From the NCBI GenBank assembly GCA_017858735.1, contig JAFMBH010000003.1, positions 58,712 through 122,711 of the forward strand: a DNA stretch of 64,000 nucleotides. The letters run 5' to 3'. This DNA comes from Bacteroidota bacterium (GTDB taxonomy: Bacteria > Bacteroidota > Bacteroidia > Chitinophagales > Saprospiraceae). This document shows, in pieces, positions 49,270-60,009 of the stretch. The position numbers were made by a program, and so were the translations under genes. The stretch's first letter is position 1, and the number at the start of each line of letters is the position of its first letter. The notes beneath the pieces are model-generated. The model ran no database searches. It saw only the letters and a program-made list of their open reading frames with translations, and was not told the origin of the DNA.

Positions 49270-51573
49270 ATGGCTGACGGGAATTCTTTGTTAAATGGCG
49301 ATGTATTAATTATAACCTTTAGTAACAGTACTAAAAGGATAAAATTGTACTATTATCATCATGATATAGACTTCAAAGAAGTAAAAAATCTTCCCGTTGT
49401 AAAAAATATAGCCCAATTACAGCCTATCATTTTTCAGTTTATCGAAGATTTTTTAAGGTCGAGAATTGAAATTGCCTTTGAACAATCAGATGCCATTTTT
49501 AATGCAGAAAAATTATCAGGCAATATTCTTTTTATAGTAGAATCAAACATTACTCCATCCTTTAAAACCGAAATCGAAGAATTCTATCATTGGATGTTTC
49601 ATTCACTTAAGGAAAATGAGTTCCACAAAATTTTTGTGGAAAAATCCTTCAAGAACCTGGAAACAAATAAATTTGAAAAGGTTACAGATACCCTTTTCGC
49701 GGACTATCATTTATCTATTAGTATATTAGACGCAGATAATCCACAGTCTTTCAAAACAGATAACCTGTTCAAATCAGGAAAAATTGATTTTAAAAAATCA
49801 GTCTTTTCACAACTTGTTCTAAACGAAGTTCTTCAAAAATCTGGCATAGTTACTAAAGTAACTAAAGAAAACGTTTTAAAAGAAGCATTTAAAATTTCCG
49901 AAAAATACTTTGCTTCTCAAGACAAAATATGGAGTGGAGAATTAATGGTAGCTAATAAACCCATTACTTTTCAATTAACTCCTCAAAAGTTAGAAACAAA
50001 TATAGTAGAAAAGGAAAAAACCATTAAAGAAAATAAATCTCAACTTCAATTAGTCATTCCTTATAATGATATCAATCATTTATTTTCTCTATTGAATAAC
50101 AGAAAATTAAGCGTTGCCCTTTTTAAGGAAGCCTTAGACGAAAGTGTAGGGATAGATTCATCTGAAAAGCTCATATCTTTTTTAAATCTGGGCGAAAAGA
50201 TAAGTCCCAAAGAAATAGTAAACGCAAAAAACAGTAAAACATCCTATCATAAAGGAATGATTAACACTGATTTTTTAGAGGATAATGATGATGAGATTTC
50301 TATTTTGGACAATTTAATAGTAGGAAAACCAAAAAAAGATTCTGTTATCAAAAAAGAAAAACCCAAAAGGAAATGGGTTATGTTTGCCGGGCTTTTTATT
50401 CTTATTTTAACCGTAGTTTTTGCTATTCCCGCTATTGTTTCACCTCCTGTTCAATGTAACGGCTCTCCCCTACTTTTAGAAATGGTTAAAGGAAACAGAC
50501 AAGAAGTTAAAAAAATGGTTCTTGCCTGTGCCGATTATCGCAACCCTGAACAACAAGTTATAACCATTGAAAAACACGATTATACAAGTCCAATTATACT
50601 TTCTATTGTAAATGGAGATCTTGATTTACTTAAATTTTTAAATGAGAAGGGTGAAATACCTCTGGACGTTCAGGAAAAAAACACAGAAAATCCATCGCTG
50701 AAAGGTTGGTCAGCTCCCTGGACCGCTGTAGCTTTCAATCAACCCAAAGTTTTGGATTATCTTACCGAACAAGGTGTAAACATGGATACTCGCCAGGATA
50801 AAAATGGTGAAACACCTCTTATCCTTGCCATTACCATGAATAACAAATACCTGGTAAATAAACTACTCCTTGCTGGGGCAGATCCTGATTTTTCTGACTC
50901 AAAGGGAATTACTCCTTTACTTTACACGCTTGCATTAGATTTACCAGATTTGGCAAAAATACTTCTTTCTAATGGTGCTACCATTCCTCCCTTTTTAACA
51001 AAAGGCGATTTTAATTCCCGTATTGAATCGGAGGAAATGAGAAGCGTCGTGAAAAAATATAGTTCAAATCTATTTTCCTTTTTAGATGCATTTCAAGCTA
51101 ATAGCCCCTTCAATAAAAATCTTAGTGGTTCATTCATCAATGAAAACGAAAATCTTGTTTTCAATAGTTCATTGTTCAGAATGTACCCTTTTAATTTATC
51201 TCCCTCGGCTAATTATCAATTTTCTTGTTTTCTTACCATACCATTGTCAGAAGAGAGTGGTGAATTCGGCATCATTTTTTCCTCCCAAATGAATAATAAA
51301 TGGACATTAATCATCAATTCTTCTGGTGAATGGCAGCTTAAAAACAATAAAGAAAACATTAAATCTGGCTTCATTGAATTGAAAAGGAATATAAAGAAAG
51401 TAAGATTAAAAATTAAGAAAGATAAAAACCAGTTTGAGTTTAGGTTAAACGATAGTACACTATTAACAACCACCTTACCCAAACCAATGGGAAATTATTT
51501 TGGGTTTCAGGTTGAAAACAATTTCCAGGGAAGCCAATGGATTATAGAAAAATATAAATTAAAAGAGTTCTAG
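49270..51573 (+). CDS. Ankyrin-repeat single-TM protein with a novel N-terminal region and a possible LamG/concanavalin-like C-terminal domain
   Basis: TM segment KWVMFAGLFILILTVVFAIPAIV; ankyrin units NGETPLILAITMNNKYLVNKLLLAGADPDFSDSKGITPLLYTLALDLPDLAKILLSNGA; beta-rich C-term ending YFGFQVENNFQGSQWIIEKYKLKEF. Confidence 0.75.
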   Translation: MADGNSLLNGDVLIITFSNSTKRIKLYYYHHDIDFKEVKNLPVVKNIAQLQPIIFQFIEDFLRSRIEIAFEQSDAIFNAEKLSGNILFIVESNITPSFKTEIEEFYHWMFHSLKENEFHKIFVEKSFKNLETNKFEKVTDTLFADYHLSISILDADNPQSFKTDNLFKSGKIDFKKSVFSQLVLNEVLQKSGIVTKVTKENVLKEAFKISEKYFASQDKIWSGELMVANKPITFQLTPQKLETNIVEKEKTIKENKSQLQLVIPYNDINHLFSLLNNRKLSVALFKEALDESVGIDSSEKLISFLNLGEKISPKEIVNAKNSKTSYHKGMINTDFLEDNDDEISILDNLIVGKPKKDSVIKKEKPKRKWVMFAGLFILILTVVFAIPAIVSPPVQCNGSPLLLEMVKGNRQEVKKMVLACADYRNPEQQVITIEKHDYTSPIILSIVNGDLDLLKFLNEKGEIPLDVQEKNTENPSLKGWSAPWTAVAFNQPKVLDYLTEQGVNMDTRQDKNGETPLILAITMNNKYLVNKLLLAGADPDFSDSKGITPLLYTLALDLPDLAKILLSNGATIPPFLTKGDFNSRIESEEMRSVVKKYSSNLFSFLDAFQANSPFNKNLSGSFINENENLVFNSSLFRMYPFNLSPSANYQFSCFLTIPLSEESGEFGIIFSSQMNNKWTLIINSSGEWQLKNNKENIKSGFIELKRNIKKVRLKIKKDKNQFEFRLNDSTLLTTTLPKPMGNYFGFQVENNFQGSQWIIEKYKLKEF

Positions 51574-51580
51574 GCATTCA

Positions 51581-54500
51581 TTATATCTTAATTACCCGTT
51601 GCGTTTTCCCATAGCCTTCAATAAAATACATACCACTTGGAAGAGAACTTACATCGAGCATCATCTCCCCATCAAAATCCGAAAATTCAACGGTCTTCAG
51701 TACTTTACCATAAACATCCAGGACACGAATTAGTGGGTATTTAGCTTGCTGCTTATCTATATTTTTATTTCTTAAATAAAGATAATCACTGCATGGATTG
51801 GGATAAACTTCTAATAAACTTAATTTTTGTAAAGATTCCTTAACACTGTTCACACCTCCAAAAGACACTTTAACGGTGTCTATTGCAGAACATCCCGAAG
51901 CCACATTAAATACCTCCAGGGTATAAATACCTGGGTCTTCCACCGCATAAGTAGATTGGGTTGAACCATCAAACCAACGATAAGAAAATCCTGGTACAGG
52001 AGGTTTTCCAATGATTAGTTTCTGTCCTGATAAAATAAAAGTATCTACAGCAGGGTCGAACGGAAATTTATCAGAAACAGAATATTTCCAATCTAACGAA
52101 TCTAAACAACCAGAATTATCACTATAGCGATAAGAAATGGCAAATTCACCTGACGTTAAAGGTTTAAACCGATACAGCCCAATTTCTTTATTAACCGATT
52201 CCACCACAGGTCCGTTTTTATTTATAAATAATCCTCCTGTTGGTTTTACTTTAAATTCGATCCATTTATCACTTTTGCAATAAGAAGGAATAAGGTTTTC
52301 GAATAATAGTGTGGGTGATTGTTTTAATTCTTTCAAAAAGATAGAATCCCTGCCTTTACATCCACCACTGTCGGTATAATCATAATAAATCCAACGATTC
52401 GAAATACCTGTACCTATGGGTAACTGATATTTACCATTTAATAAATCAATGACGCCTAAACCAGAAAACTTTCCACCTGTGGGATTTGCCTTTAGTTCAA
52501 TCTTATCTGTGGCAACACATAAATTACTTTTTAAATCCAGTATGGAAACTGGTGGAGAAGAATAAACATTTACCTCTGTCCTGGATTCACCTTTACATTG
52601 ATTTCCAGAGGTTGTGAGCAAGGTTAAAGGATAAAAACCATCTATTTTGGGAGGGAGATACTTATAATCTATAAAATCACCTCTCACTACAGTATCTAAT
52701 AAAATATTTCCCGATTGAAATAATTGAATTTTAACGGGATTACCTGAAAGATTTGACCATTTCATACTTACAGATGATTCATTGCCTAAACAAACAGGGG
52801 TTGCTGTAAATCGAGAAATACTAGGTTGTTCAATAACATCGAGCACAAGAGAATCAATAGATAATCCACAGGAACTTTCCCCTTCTACTTTTACGGTAAA
52901 CTTACCCGTGATATTATATTTGACTTTACCTGGATTCAATCCTACAAAAGAAGACGGAATACCACCAGGAAAAGACCATTTTAGTGATTCATAGGAACCT
53001 ACTGTGGTAAGAGAGGGAATAAACTCAATATTAGAACAAAAGGAGTTTAACTTAGCCAGAGAAAGACTAGGTTTCTGAATAATTTTTAATTCAGAAATGA
53101 GTTCCGCCGCACAATTTGCCCCTTTTGAAACAACTACTTTTAACGGATAATTCCCAACGTTGGCGAATGGTCTAAAAGACCAGATCAATGTATTTCCGGT
53201 AATAATGGTATCAAAAAGAGGGGAACCCGACAAAGAAATAGAGATTTTCAATGCCTCGTTATCTCTATTGGACAATCTTAATTTTAGGTCACTTTTTTCA
53301 CCAATACACGCGGTGGAAACAGATAAAGACTCCATAATGGGTTTAGAAAAAACCCTTACGGTAGTTGTATCAAAAACAGTTCCACAGGCATTAGTAGCTT
53401 GCAGGGTAATACCAAACACGCCAGGACTGGAAAATCTTATTTTTCCAGGGTTCAAACTAATGAAATTTGTAACAGAACCCCCATTAACTATCCATTTTAC
53501 CTCTGTAAAAACACCGTTTACTGCATAAACAGGTGTGAACTCTTCATTTTCACAAAGAGGTGAAACAGGAGCCAAAGCTACTGTCATAGCGTCAGTAATG
53601 GAAAGAGAAACAGAATCACGCAGGGTGCAATAAGGATTTGAAGCATTAAAATAAACGATTCCTTTTGTTTTATTTAGGAATAGAGAAGGGTCAATCAATC
53701 CCGTCGAAGAAATACCAAAACCTGACCAGGTTCCCGCGGGAGAAGCTGTTAATTGAATCGGAGCATCATTGGAGCAAAATGCCACTGCTTTTTTTGATAA
53801 TTTCAATGTGTCCTTAGGAAATACTTGTATTCTAATAGTATGTTGAAAGGAACCACATTGGCCATTAGTTTGAAGGTCTATCGTCCCATTTTTTTTAAAC
53901 AACGCTGGTTGGAAGGTACTTCCCTGGGCTGTAAAAGGACTTTCATTATTAACTTTCCAAATAAGAGAATTTATTCTTAGTTTATCATAAGTAAAAAGCA
54001 ACGATTCGGGAGAAACGAAACCCTCCTGACATAAATTTACCTCTGAATCAGTTTTAAAAAAAGGCGTTGATTTAAGAATAAAGGGCATAGAAATAGAATC
54101 GGACCCACAACCATTAGAAGTAAACAGTTTTATATTAATAGCACCCAAGCGTTTAAACCTTATCCATGTTGAATCGCCGGTAGGAAAGGAAAGGACAGAC
54201 TCCCAGACGGAGGTATCTCCTGTGATTTTCCAAACACCATCAGAGGAGTTTGTTTGTTTATTTTTCAACCTCACCGAAATTGGATAACAAAACTGCTGTG
54301 TATCAATAACAATATCAGCTTTTGGTTTTTCCAGAATGGTAACAATCTGTTTTACTGAATCAGCACCACAACTATTTCTTGCGGTTAGTTCTACTTCATA
54401 TTGACCGGGTAAATCATAATCCAGATTAATATCTCTAATATTGGTGATACGAAAAGTAGAATATCGCCAGGTATAAATAGCAGCATTTGAGAAACAAGTT

Positions 54501-54991
54501 TTATTTTGAAAATTAATTCTTGCTCCAACACATGCCGTAGTCGCAGAGGGTATAAATGCAGCTTTAGGTTTTAGGGCAATCTTTATTGGAAAAGATTGAA
54601 CTTTTTGGCTACAAGAAAATCCTTCGTTACATTGTTTGAATGCAGTAATACATACAGTTAAACTTAAAATTGTGTCATTTTGACAGGACGCTTTCAAAGA
54701 TTCAGGTAAATCATATTTATGAAAGAAATCATTTAATTGGTACACAGTATCTTGCTTACCATCTCCCCATCGAATAACGAGTCCGGTATATGTTTGAATC
54801 GCTGTATTATTTTTGAATCGCAAAATAGAACCTTCACAAACCAAGGAATCTATGGGAGAAACGTCATAATTTACTGCCCCACAATCATTCCTTGAACAAG
54901 GAACTTCACAGGTAGATTGAGCAGATAGGAAAGACACATTGATAGCACAGCTATATACTAACCAAAAAAAACACAAATGAATGAATTTCAT
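51581..54991 (-). CDS. Large PKD/Ig-like surface protein with T9SS type A sorting domain
   Basis: N-term resembles the 40825 protein (NDCGAVNYDVSPIDSLVCEGSILRFKN...IRWGDGKQDTV); C-term SLLEVYPNPCSDYLYLRN...LDVSSLPSGMYFIEGYGKTQRVIKI. Confidence 0.88.
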   Translation of the reverse strand: MKFIHLCFFWLVYSCAINVSFLSAQSTCEVPCSRNDCGAVNYDVSPIDSLVCEGSILRFKNNTAIQTYTGLVIRWGDGKQDTVYQLNDFFHKYDLPESLKASCQNDTILSLTVCITAFKQCNEGFSCSQKVQSFPIKIALKPKAAFIPSATTACVGARINFQNKTCFSNAAIYTWRYSTFRITNIRDINLDYDLPGQYEVELTARNSCGADSVKQIVTILEKPKADIVIDTQQFCYPISVRLKNKQTNSSDGVWKITGDTSVWESVLSFPTGDSTWIRFKRLGAINIKLFTSNGCGSDSISMPFILKSTPFFKTDSEVNLCQEGFVSPESLLFTYDKLRINSLIWKVNNESPFTAQGSTFQPALFKKNGTIDLQTNGQCGSFQHTIRIQVFPKDTLKLSKKAVAFCSNDAPIQLTASPAGTWSGFGISSTGLIDPSLFLNKTKGIVYFNASNPYCTLRDSVSLSITDAMTVALAPVSPLCENEEFTPVYAVNGVFTEVKWIVNGGSVTNFISLNPGKIRFSSPGVFGITLQATNACGTVFDTTTVRVFSKPIMESLSVSTACIGEKSDLKLRLSNRDNEALKISISLSGSPLFDTIITGNTLIWSFRPFANVGNYPLKVVVSKGANCAAELISELKIIQKPSLSLAKLNSFCSNIEFIPSLTTVGSYESLKWSFPGGIPSSFVGLNPGKVKYNITGKFTVKVEGESSCGLSIDSLVLDVIEQPSISRFTATPVCLGNESSVSMKWSNLSGNPVKIQLFQSGNILLDTVVRGDFIDYKYLPPKIDGFYPLTLLTTSGNQCKGESRTEVNVYSSPPVSILDLKSNLCVATDKIELKANPTGGKFSGLGVIDLLNGKYQLPIGTGISNRWIYYDYTDSGGCKGRDSIFLKELKQSPTLLFENLIPSYCKSDKWIEFKVKPTGGLFINKNGPVVESVNKEIGLYRFKPLTSGEFAISYRYSDNSGCLDSLDWKYSVSDKFPFDPAVDTFILSGQKLIIGKPPVPGFSYRWFDGSTQSTYAVEDPGIYTLEVFNVASGCSAIDTVKVSFGGVNSVKESLQKLSLLEVYPNPCSDYLYLRNKNIDKQQAKYPLIRVLDVYGKVLKTVEFSDFDGEMMLDVSSLPSGMYFIEGYGKTQRVIKI

Positions 54992-55056
54992 AATATTAAG
55001 GTTACTATCGGAATATTAAATAAGGCTGAAATGTACGCAAAAAAGGAATAAAATCA

Positions 55057-55101
55057 AAAAAAATAAATTGGCCGCTTTCGCCAAAGAGCAAAAGCGGCCA
55101 A
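55057..55101 (-). terminator. Rho-independent terminator after the TPR gene
   Basis: Perfect 11-bp stem TTGGCCGCTTT (55068-55078) / AAAGCGGCCAA (55091-55101), with a T-rich tract after it on the minus strand. Confidence 0.9.
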
Positions 55102-55122
55102 TAAAAATAAATACAGAGCTAA

Positions 55123-56457
55123 TTAGTTATTAGGAAAATAACTTTTGTCATTTTTCCCACCTCCTTGAACTAACTCCAATCTTGCTTTAAATTCTTTACT
55201 AAGATCTAATTGATCCTTTTTAGCATATATTTCTTTTAAAGCAATTAATGTGTTGGTATCATTTGGGTTGAGCGCTTCAGCCCTTTGAAAGTAAGGTAAA
55301 GATTCATCAAACTGTTTGAAAACCTGAGCTTTAAGATCATTAAACTTTTTAAGACCTTCTTTAGAATAATCTTCACTTAGTGAATTCATTTTTTGAGAAG
55401 TTACCGCAGCCTTATTGTAATAAAGAGCACCAATGCTGTAAAGAGCCTCTACATTTTTAGGATCCATTTCAATGGCCTTATTAAAATATTCCAGAGATTT
55501 TGTAAAATAACCTTCAGCAACGGTGAGGTCACCATTATCTTTCATTGTTTTCTGGTGCAGATTATCATAAACATTGCCCATAACGGAATAGAGAGAAACG
55601 TTAGACGGTTCCATTTTAATAGCTGTTTCCAATCTCTCTATCAATTCATTCATTTTCTGTAACTTAAGATAATGATTGATTTCGACAAAAAGCAATGATA
55701 AATCATCAGGAAACTGCTTGCGGGCATTTTCAAGAATCGGATAGGCCTCTTCTGGGGAAGTCTTTTTAGCTTTTAGGTTGTATAAAGATTCATAAATAGC
55801 AGGCTTATCGTATTGTTTGTCTGCAAGCATAGTAAAATACTTCTCTGCGTCTGCATCAAAGCCACCATTAAAAGCCGCTAAACCAGAGATATACACCTGA
55901 TTTAAATAATCAGCTTCGATATCTAGTGTACTAACTTCTCCAGCTTTTTTTAACATATCGTGAATCACAATAACGGTTGAAAAGTCTTTAAAAGCCATTT
56001 CATATTTCTGTTCATCGTAATTATAAACCCCAATATTACTTAATGAATTTTGAAGGGCACCAATAAGTTTTAAGGTTTTCTTTTTATCTGCAGGCTTTAC
56101 CGCCATATCCATTGCCTTCATAAAATGCTCATAAGCAATTAATTCCGGATTATCTACTTTAGGCAAATCATCCAATGAACCAACACCTAACTGTTTAGTG
56201 GTAACAATCTGATTAGCGAGTTCAGCCATAATCTCACCACTTTTTAAAAAAGCTTCAGGAGTAAGAGTAGCTTCCTGAAAGGTGACTGCTTTAGAAATTG
56301 CGGTAACGGCATCGGTTAATTTTGCTTTGTTCCCAATCATGTCCAATTGGAAAGCTATGAAGGCTTTTTTAGCGCTTGAAAACTCCGATTTGTAATCTTG
56401 TGCATTCAAAACTATAGTTCCTACTAAAAGAAAGGATAATAAAAATGACTTTTTCAT
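55123..56457 (-). CDS. Secreted tetratricopeptide repeat protein
   Basis: Signal peptide; TPR units (AEGYFTKSLEYFNKAIEMDPKNVEALYSIGALYYNKA; PYFQRAEALNPNDTNTLIALKEIYAKK). Confidence 0.85.
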   Translation of the reverse strand: MKKSFLLSFLLVGTIVLNAQDYKSEFSSAKKAFIAFQLDMIGNKAKLTDAVTAISKAVTFQEATLTPEAFLKSGEIMAELANQIVTTKQLGVGSLDDLPKVDNPELIAYEHFMKAMDMAVKPADKKKTLKLIGALQNSLSNIGVYNYDEQKYEMAFKDFSTVIVIHDMLKKAGEVSTLDIEADYLNQVYISGLAAFNGGFDADAEKYFTMLADKQYDKPAIYESLYNLKAKKTSPEEAYPILENARKQFPDDLSLLFVEINHYLKLQKMNELIERLETAIKMEPSNVSLYSVMGNVYDNLHQKTMKDNGDLTVAEGYFTKSLEYFNKAIEMDPKNVEALYSIGALYYNKAAVTSQKMNSLSEDYSKEGLKKFNDLKAQVFKQFDESLPYFQRAEALNPNDTNTLIALKEIYAKKDQLDLSKEFKARLELVQGGGKNDKSYFPNN

Positions 56458-56492
56458 GGTTCATTAAGGTTTGTTTGGTAAACATGATTTAC

Positions 56493-56511
56493 CTAAATAA
56501 CGTATTTAGGG
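56493..56511. promoter_or_regulatory. Inverted repeat in the gyrA-TPR intergenic region
   Basis: CCTAAATA-ACG-TATTTAGG, abutting a second repeat GGTAAA-CATGA-TTTACC (56478-56494); no T-tract, so not a terminator. Confidence 0.4.
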
Positions 56512-56538
56512 TTCAAAATTATTGTTTTTGCAAAAATA

Positions 56539-59106
56539 TTATAATTCCTGAGGAATTTCAGTGTCATTGTCTGAAATATCCGGGTTATCGATACTATTTT
56601 CGTTATTTTCCATAGAAATTTCAATATTTTCCTCACCCTCTGGCATCTCTATCTCTGGGGAATAGGGGATAACGGCAACATCAGCAATGGCATCATCTTC
56701 ATCTAATCGTATTACTCTTACGCCTTGAGTGGCTCTACCGATGACTCTCATTGTTGACACTGCCATACGAATAATAATTCCAGACCGATTAGTAATCATC
56801 AAATCCTCATTTTCCTGAACAGCTTTCATAGCAATGAGCGCACCCGTTTTATCAGTAATTTGCATTGTTTTTACTCCCTTGGCACCTCTATTGGTCAATC
56901 TGTATTCATCAACCTCCGATCTTTTACCATTTCCCTTCTCAGAAACAACAAGAATGGTATCCTGAACACTTTCTGCAGGATTAATACAAAGCATGCCGAC
57001 TATGGCATCAGATTCACCGGAAAGCGCCATGCCTTTTACGCCTGTGGCATTCCGTCCCATGGGTCTTACTTTAGATTCATGAAAGCGAACGGCATACCCA
57101 CGACGACTTGCGAGGAATATTTGATGATCTCCACCTGTTAAAGTAGCTGAAAGCAACATATCACCTTCAGCGATGGTAATGGCATTAATGCCTCCTACTC
57201 TTGGGCGGGAATAAGCTTCTACTGCTGTTTTTTTAATAATCCCCAGATGGGTACAGAAAATGATATAATGATTTTTAACAAACTCACTATCATTTAAATT
57301 TGGAATATTAATATAAGCTTTGACCTTATCGTCCTGTGCTATATTGAGGATATTCTGAATAGCTCTGCCCGCTGATGATTTACTTGCCTCTGGAATTTCA
57401 AAAACACGTAACCAAAAGCATTTTCCAGATTCCGTGAAAAGGAGCAAATAATTATGTGAATTGGCCACGAACATGTTGACAATAAAATCTTCGTCTCTTG
57501 TTCGCGAACCTTTCGCACCTCTTCCTCCCCTACTCTGCGTTCTGAATTCCGAGGCTGCGGTACGTTTAATATAGCCCAGGTTAGATATGGTAACGACCAC
57601 CTCTTCCTCCTTTATAAGGTCTTCCAGATTGATATCACCCTCAGCGGCAACAATTTCTGTTCTTCTGGCATCACCATAGTTATCTTTAATTTCTAAAAGT
57701 TCGGTTCTAACTATTTCCCTTTGAATTTCTTCAGAAGCCAGAATAGATTCATAGTAAGCGATTCTATCCATTACTTCTTTGTATTCAGCTCTTACTTTAT
57801 CTCTCTCAAGACCAGTCAAACGTTGCAGCCTCATTTCGAGAATAGCTTTAGCCTGAATTTCAGACAAACCGAAAGTAGACATCAAGCCCTCTTTAGCTTC
57901 ATCGACATTTTTGCTTGCTCTAATTAAGGCAATAACCTCATCTAAATGATCTAAAGCGATAAGGATACCCTCAAGAATATGCGCTCTTTCCTTCGCCTTT
58001 TTTAAATCATATTTTGTTCTTTTAACAATGACCTCCAGGCGGAATTTTATAAACTCCACAATCATGTCCTTCAAACATAAGATTTCTGGCCTGCCACCAA
58101 CTAAAGCTACATTGTTGATACCGTAGGAAGTTTGAAGAGGAGAATATTTGTAGAGTTGGGAAAGAACTACTTTAGCCATAGCATCTCTCTTTATCTCCAC
58201 AACTACCCTCATTCCTTGTCTTGCAGACTCATCTCTGACGTCAGAAATACCTGGAATCTTTTTTTCAATGGTGAGTTCAGCAATTTTTGCTACTAACATT
58301 GATTTATTGACCTGATAAGGAATTTCAGTAATAATAATAGATTCCCTTCCAGAAGCAGAGGTTTCAATTTCTGCTCTTCCTCTGAGTACAATTTTACCAC
58401 GACCTGTTTCAAAACCCTCTCTGACTCCTTTGGTACCGTAAATAATTCCACCTGTAGGGAAATCAGGTGCTTTAATGTATTGCATTAAACCATCCACATC
58501 AATATCCGGATTAGCTAAAGTGGCGACGATACCGTCAATAACCTCTGTCAGATTATGAGGCATAAGATTTGTGGCCATTCCTACAGCAATACCTGAAGCA
58601 CCGTTGATTAACAAATTTGGAACCTTGGTAGGTAAAACGGAGGGTTCTTCCAAAGAATCATCGAAATTTAGCGTAAAATCAACGGTATCTTTATCAATAT
58701 CGGCTAAAATCTCATCACTGATTTTTTTTAATCTTGCTTCGGTATAACGCATGGCAGCAGGACCGTCACCATCAATATTACCGAAATTACCCTGAGGATC
58801 GACCAAGGGATAGCGTAATGACCAGTCCTGGGCCATTCTCACCATTGTATCATAAACGGAAGTATCACCATGAGGATGATATTTTCCTAATACCTCACCT
58901 ACAATACGTGCAGACTTCTTATGCGCTTTATTATGCGTTAGTCCCAAATCAGACATGGCATAAAGAACTCTTCTTTGAACAGGTTTCATCCCATCTCTTA
59001 CATCCGGTAAAGCACGGGATACAATAACTGACATTGAATAATCAATGTAAGCTGATTTCATTTCATCCTCTATTTGAATAGGGATTATACGGTCTTCTGG
59101 AGTCAT
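56539..59106 (-). CDS. gyrA: DNA gyrase subunit A
   Basis: [53 protein letters not shown], six-bladed C-terminal repeats. Confidence 0.98.
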   Translation of the reverse strand: MTPEDRIIPIQIEDEMKSAYIDYSMSVIVSRALPDVRDGMKPVQRRVLYAMSDLGLTHNKAHKKSARIVGEVLGKYHPHGDTSVYDTMVRMAQDWSLRYPLVDPQGNFGNIDGDGPAAMRYTEARLKKISDEILADIDKDTVDFTLNFDDSLEEPSVLPTKVPNLLINGASGIAVGMATNLMPHNLTEVIDGIVATLANPDIDVDGLMQYIKAPDFPTGGIIYGTKGVREGFETGRGKIVLRGRAEIETSASGRESIIITEIPYQVNKSMLVAKIAELTIEKKIPGISDVRDESARQGMRVVVEIKRDAMAKVVLSQLYKYSPLQTSYGINNVALVGGRPEILCLKDMIVEFIKFRLEVIVKRTKYDLKKAKERAHILEGILIALDHLDEVIALIRASKNVDEAKEGLMSTFGLSEIQAKAILEMRLQRLTGLERDKVRAEYKEVMDRIAYYESILASEEIQREIVRTELLEIKDNYGDARRTEIVAAEGDINLEDLIKEEEVVVTISNLGYIKRTAASEFRTQSRGGRGAKGSRTRDEDFIVNMFVANSHNYLLLFTESGKCFWLRVFEIPEASKSSAGRAIQNILNIAQDDKVKAYINIPNLNDSEFVKNHYIIFCTHLGIIKKTAVEAYSRPRVGGINAITIAEGDMLLSATLTGGDHQIFLASRRGYAVRFHESKVRPMGRNATGVKGMALSGESDAIVGMLCINPAESVQDTILVVSEKGNGKRSEVDEYRLTNRGAKGVKTMQITDKTGALIAMKAVQENEDLMITNRSGIIIRMAVSTMRVIGRATQGVRVIRLDEDDAIADVAVIPYSPEIEMPEGEENIEISMENNENSIDNPDISDNDTEIPQEL

Positions 59107-59238
59107 TACAGCTGTTAGTTATCCTGAAAAATAAAAGAATCATCTAAATTATTTATCAGGTTTTCAGTATGAACGGATTAATTTTCGTACCACAAATCTA
59201 AGAAATTTTCGGACTAATTTTTAACAAAAAAAATCCAT

Positions 59239-59268
59239 TTTGTAGCCCGTATAATCTGTCTATATTTG
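59239..59268 (+). promoter_or_regulatory. Bacteroidota-type promoter upstream of ubiE
   Basis: TTTG (59239-59242), 18-bp spacer, TATATTTG (59261-59268), 18 nt before the ATG at 59287. Confidence 0.7.
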
Positions 59269-59286
59269 CGGCATAAAAGAATCAAC

Positions 59287-60009
59287 ATGGAAATCAAACC
59301 TTATCAGGCTGATGATACTAAAAAGAGTCAAGTATCAAGGATGTTTAACAGAATAGCCCCCTATTATGACTTTTTGAATCATTTTCTTTCTTTAGGTATA
59401 GATAAATATTGGAGAAAAAGAGCTATATCCTTATTAGGCACTGAAGAAATTCAAAATATCTTGGATATTGCTACGGGAACGGCAGATGTAGCCTTAGCAT
59501 TAAATCGATATTACCCAAAAAGTACAATCATTGGTTTGGACATATCTGTTGAAATGTTATCTATTGGCAGAAAAAAAATAAGCGACAAAGGCTTAACACC
59601 TAAAATAACTTTATTGGAAGGAGATTCTGAAAATCTACCTTTCGACGAAGGTTCCTTTGACGCTATTACCGTAGCCTTTGGCGTAAGAAATTTTGAAAAC
59701 CTGGATAAAGGTATAAAGGAGATGCATCGGGTTTTAAAAAAAGGAGGTAAAATAGTTGTGTTAGAATTTAGCCAGCCTTCCTTTTTTTTATTCAAAATAG
59801 TATTTAATTTCTATTTCAAATACATTTTACCCCTGATTGGTCGTTTAACATCGAAAGACCCAAGAGCTTACCAATATCTATATGAATCAGTCCAGGCCTT
59901 TCCATCGGGGGAAAAATTTCTTGATGTTTTAGGTAAAAATGGCTTTAAACCAATTCGATGCAACCCATTAACTTTCGGAATATGTTCAGCTTATTTAGCA
60001 GAAAAATAG
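59287..60009 (+). CDS. ubiE: Demethylmenaquinone/ubiquinone methyltransferase
   Basis: VSRMFNRIAPYYDFLNHFLSLGIDKYWRKRAI, ILDIATGTADVALAL, FDAITVAFGVRNFENLDKGIKEMHRVLKKGGKIVVLEFS. Start at 59287 rather than 59266. Confidence 0.96.
   Translation: MEIKPYQADDTKKSQVSRMFNRIAPYYDFLNHFLSLGIDKYWRKRAISLLGTEEIQNILDIATGTADVALALNRYYPKSTIIGLDISVEMLSIGRKKISDKGLTPKITLLEGDSENLPFDEGSFDAITVAFGVRNFENLDKGIKEMHRVLKKGGKIVVLEFSQPSFFLFKIVFNFYFKYILPLIGRLTSKDPRAYQYLYESVQAFPSGEKFLDVLGKNGFKPIRCNPLTFGICSAYLAEK

Noticed and set aside
59193-59200. Promoter for gyrA at TAGATTTG (minus strand)
   Set aside because: The -7 box matches, but the nearest TTTG is 24 bp away, longer than usual; not strong enough to list as a feature.
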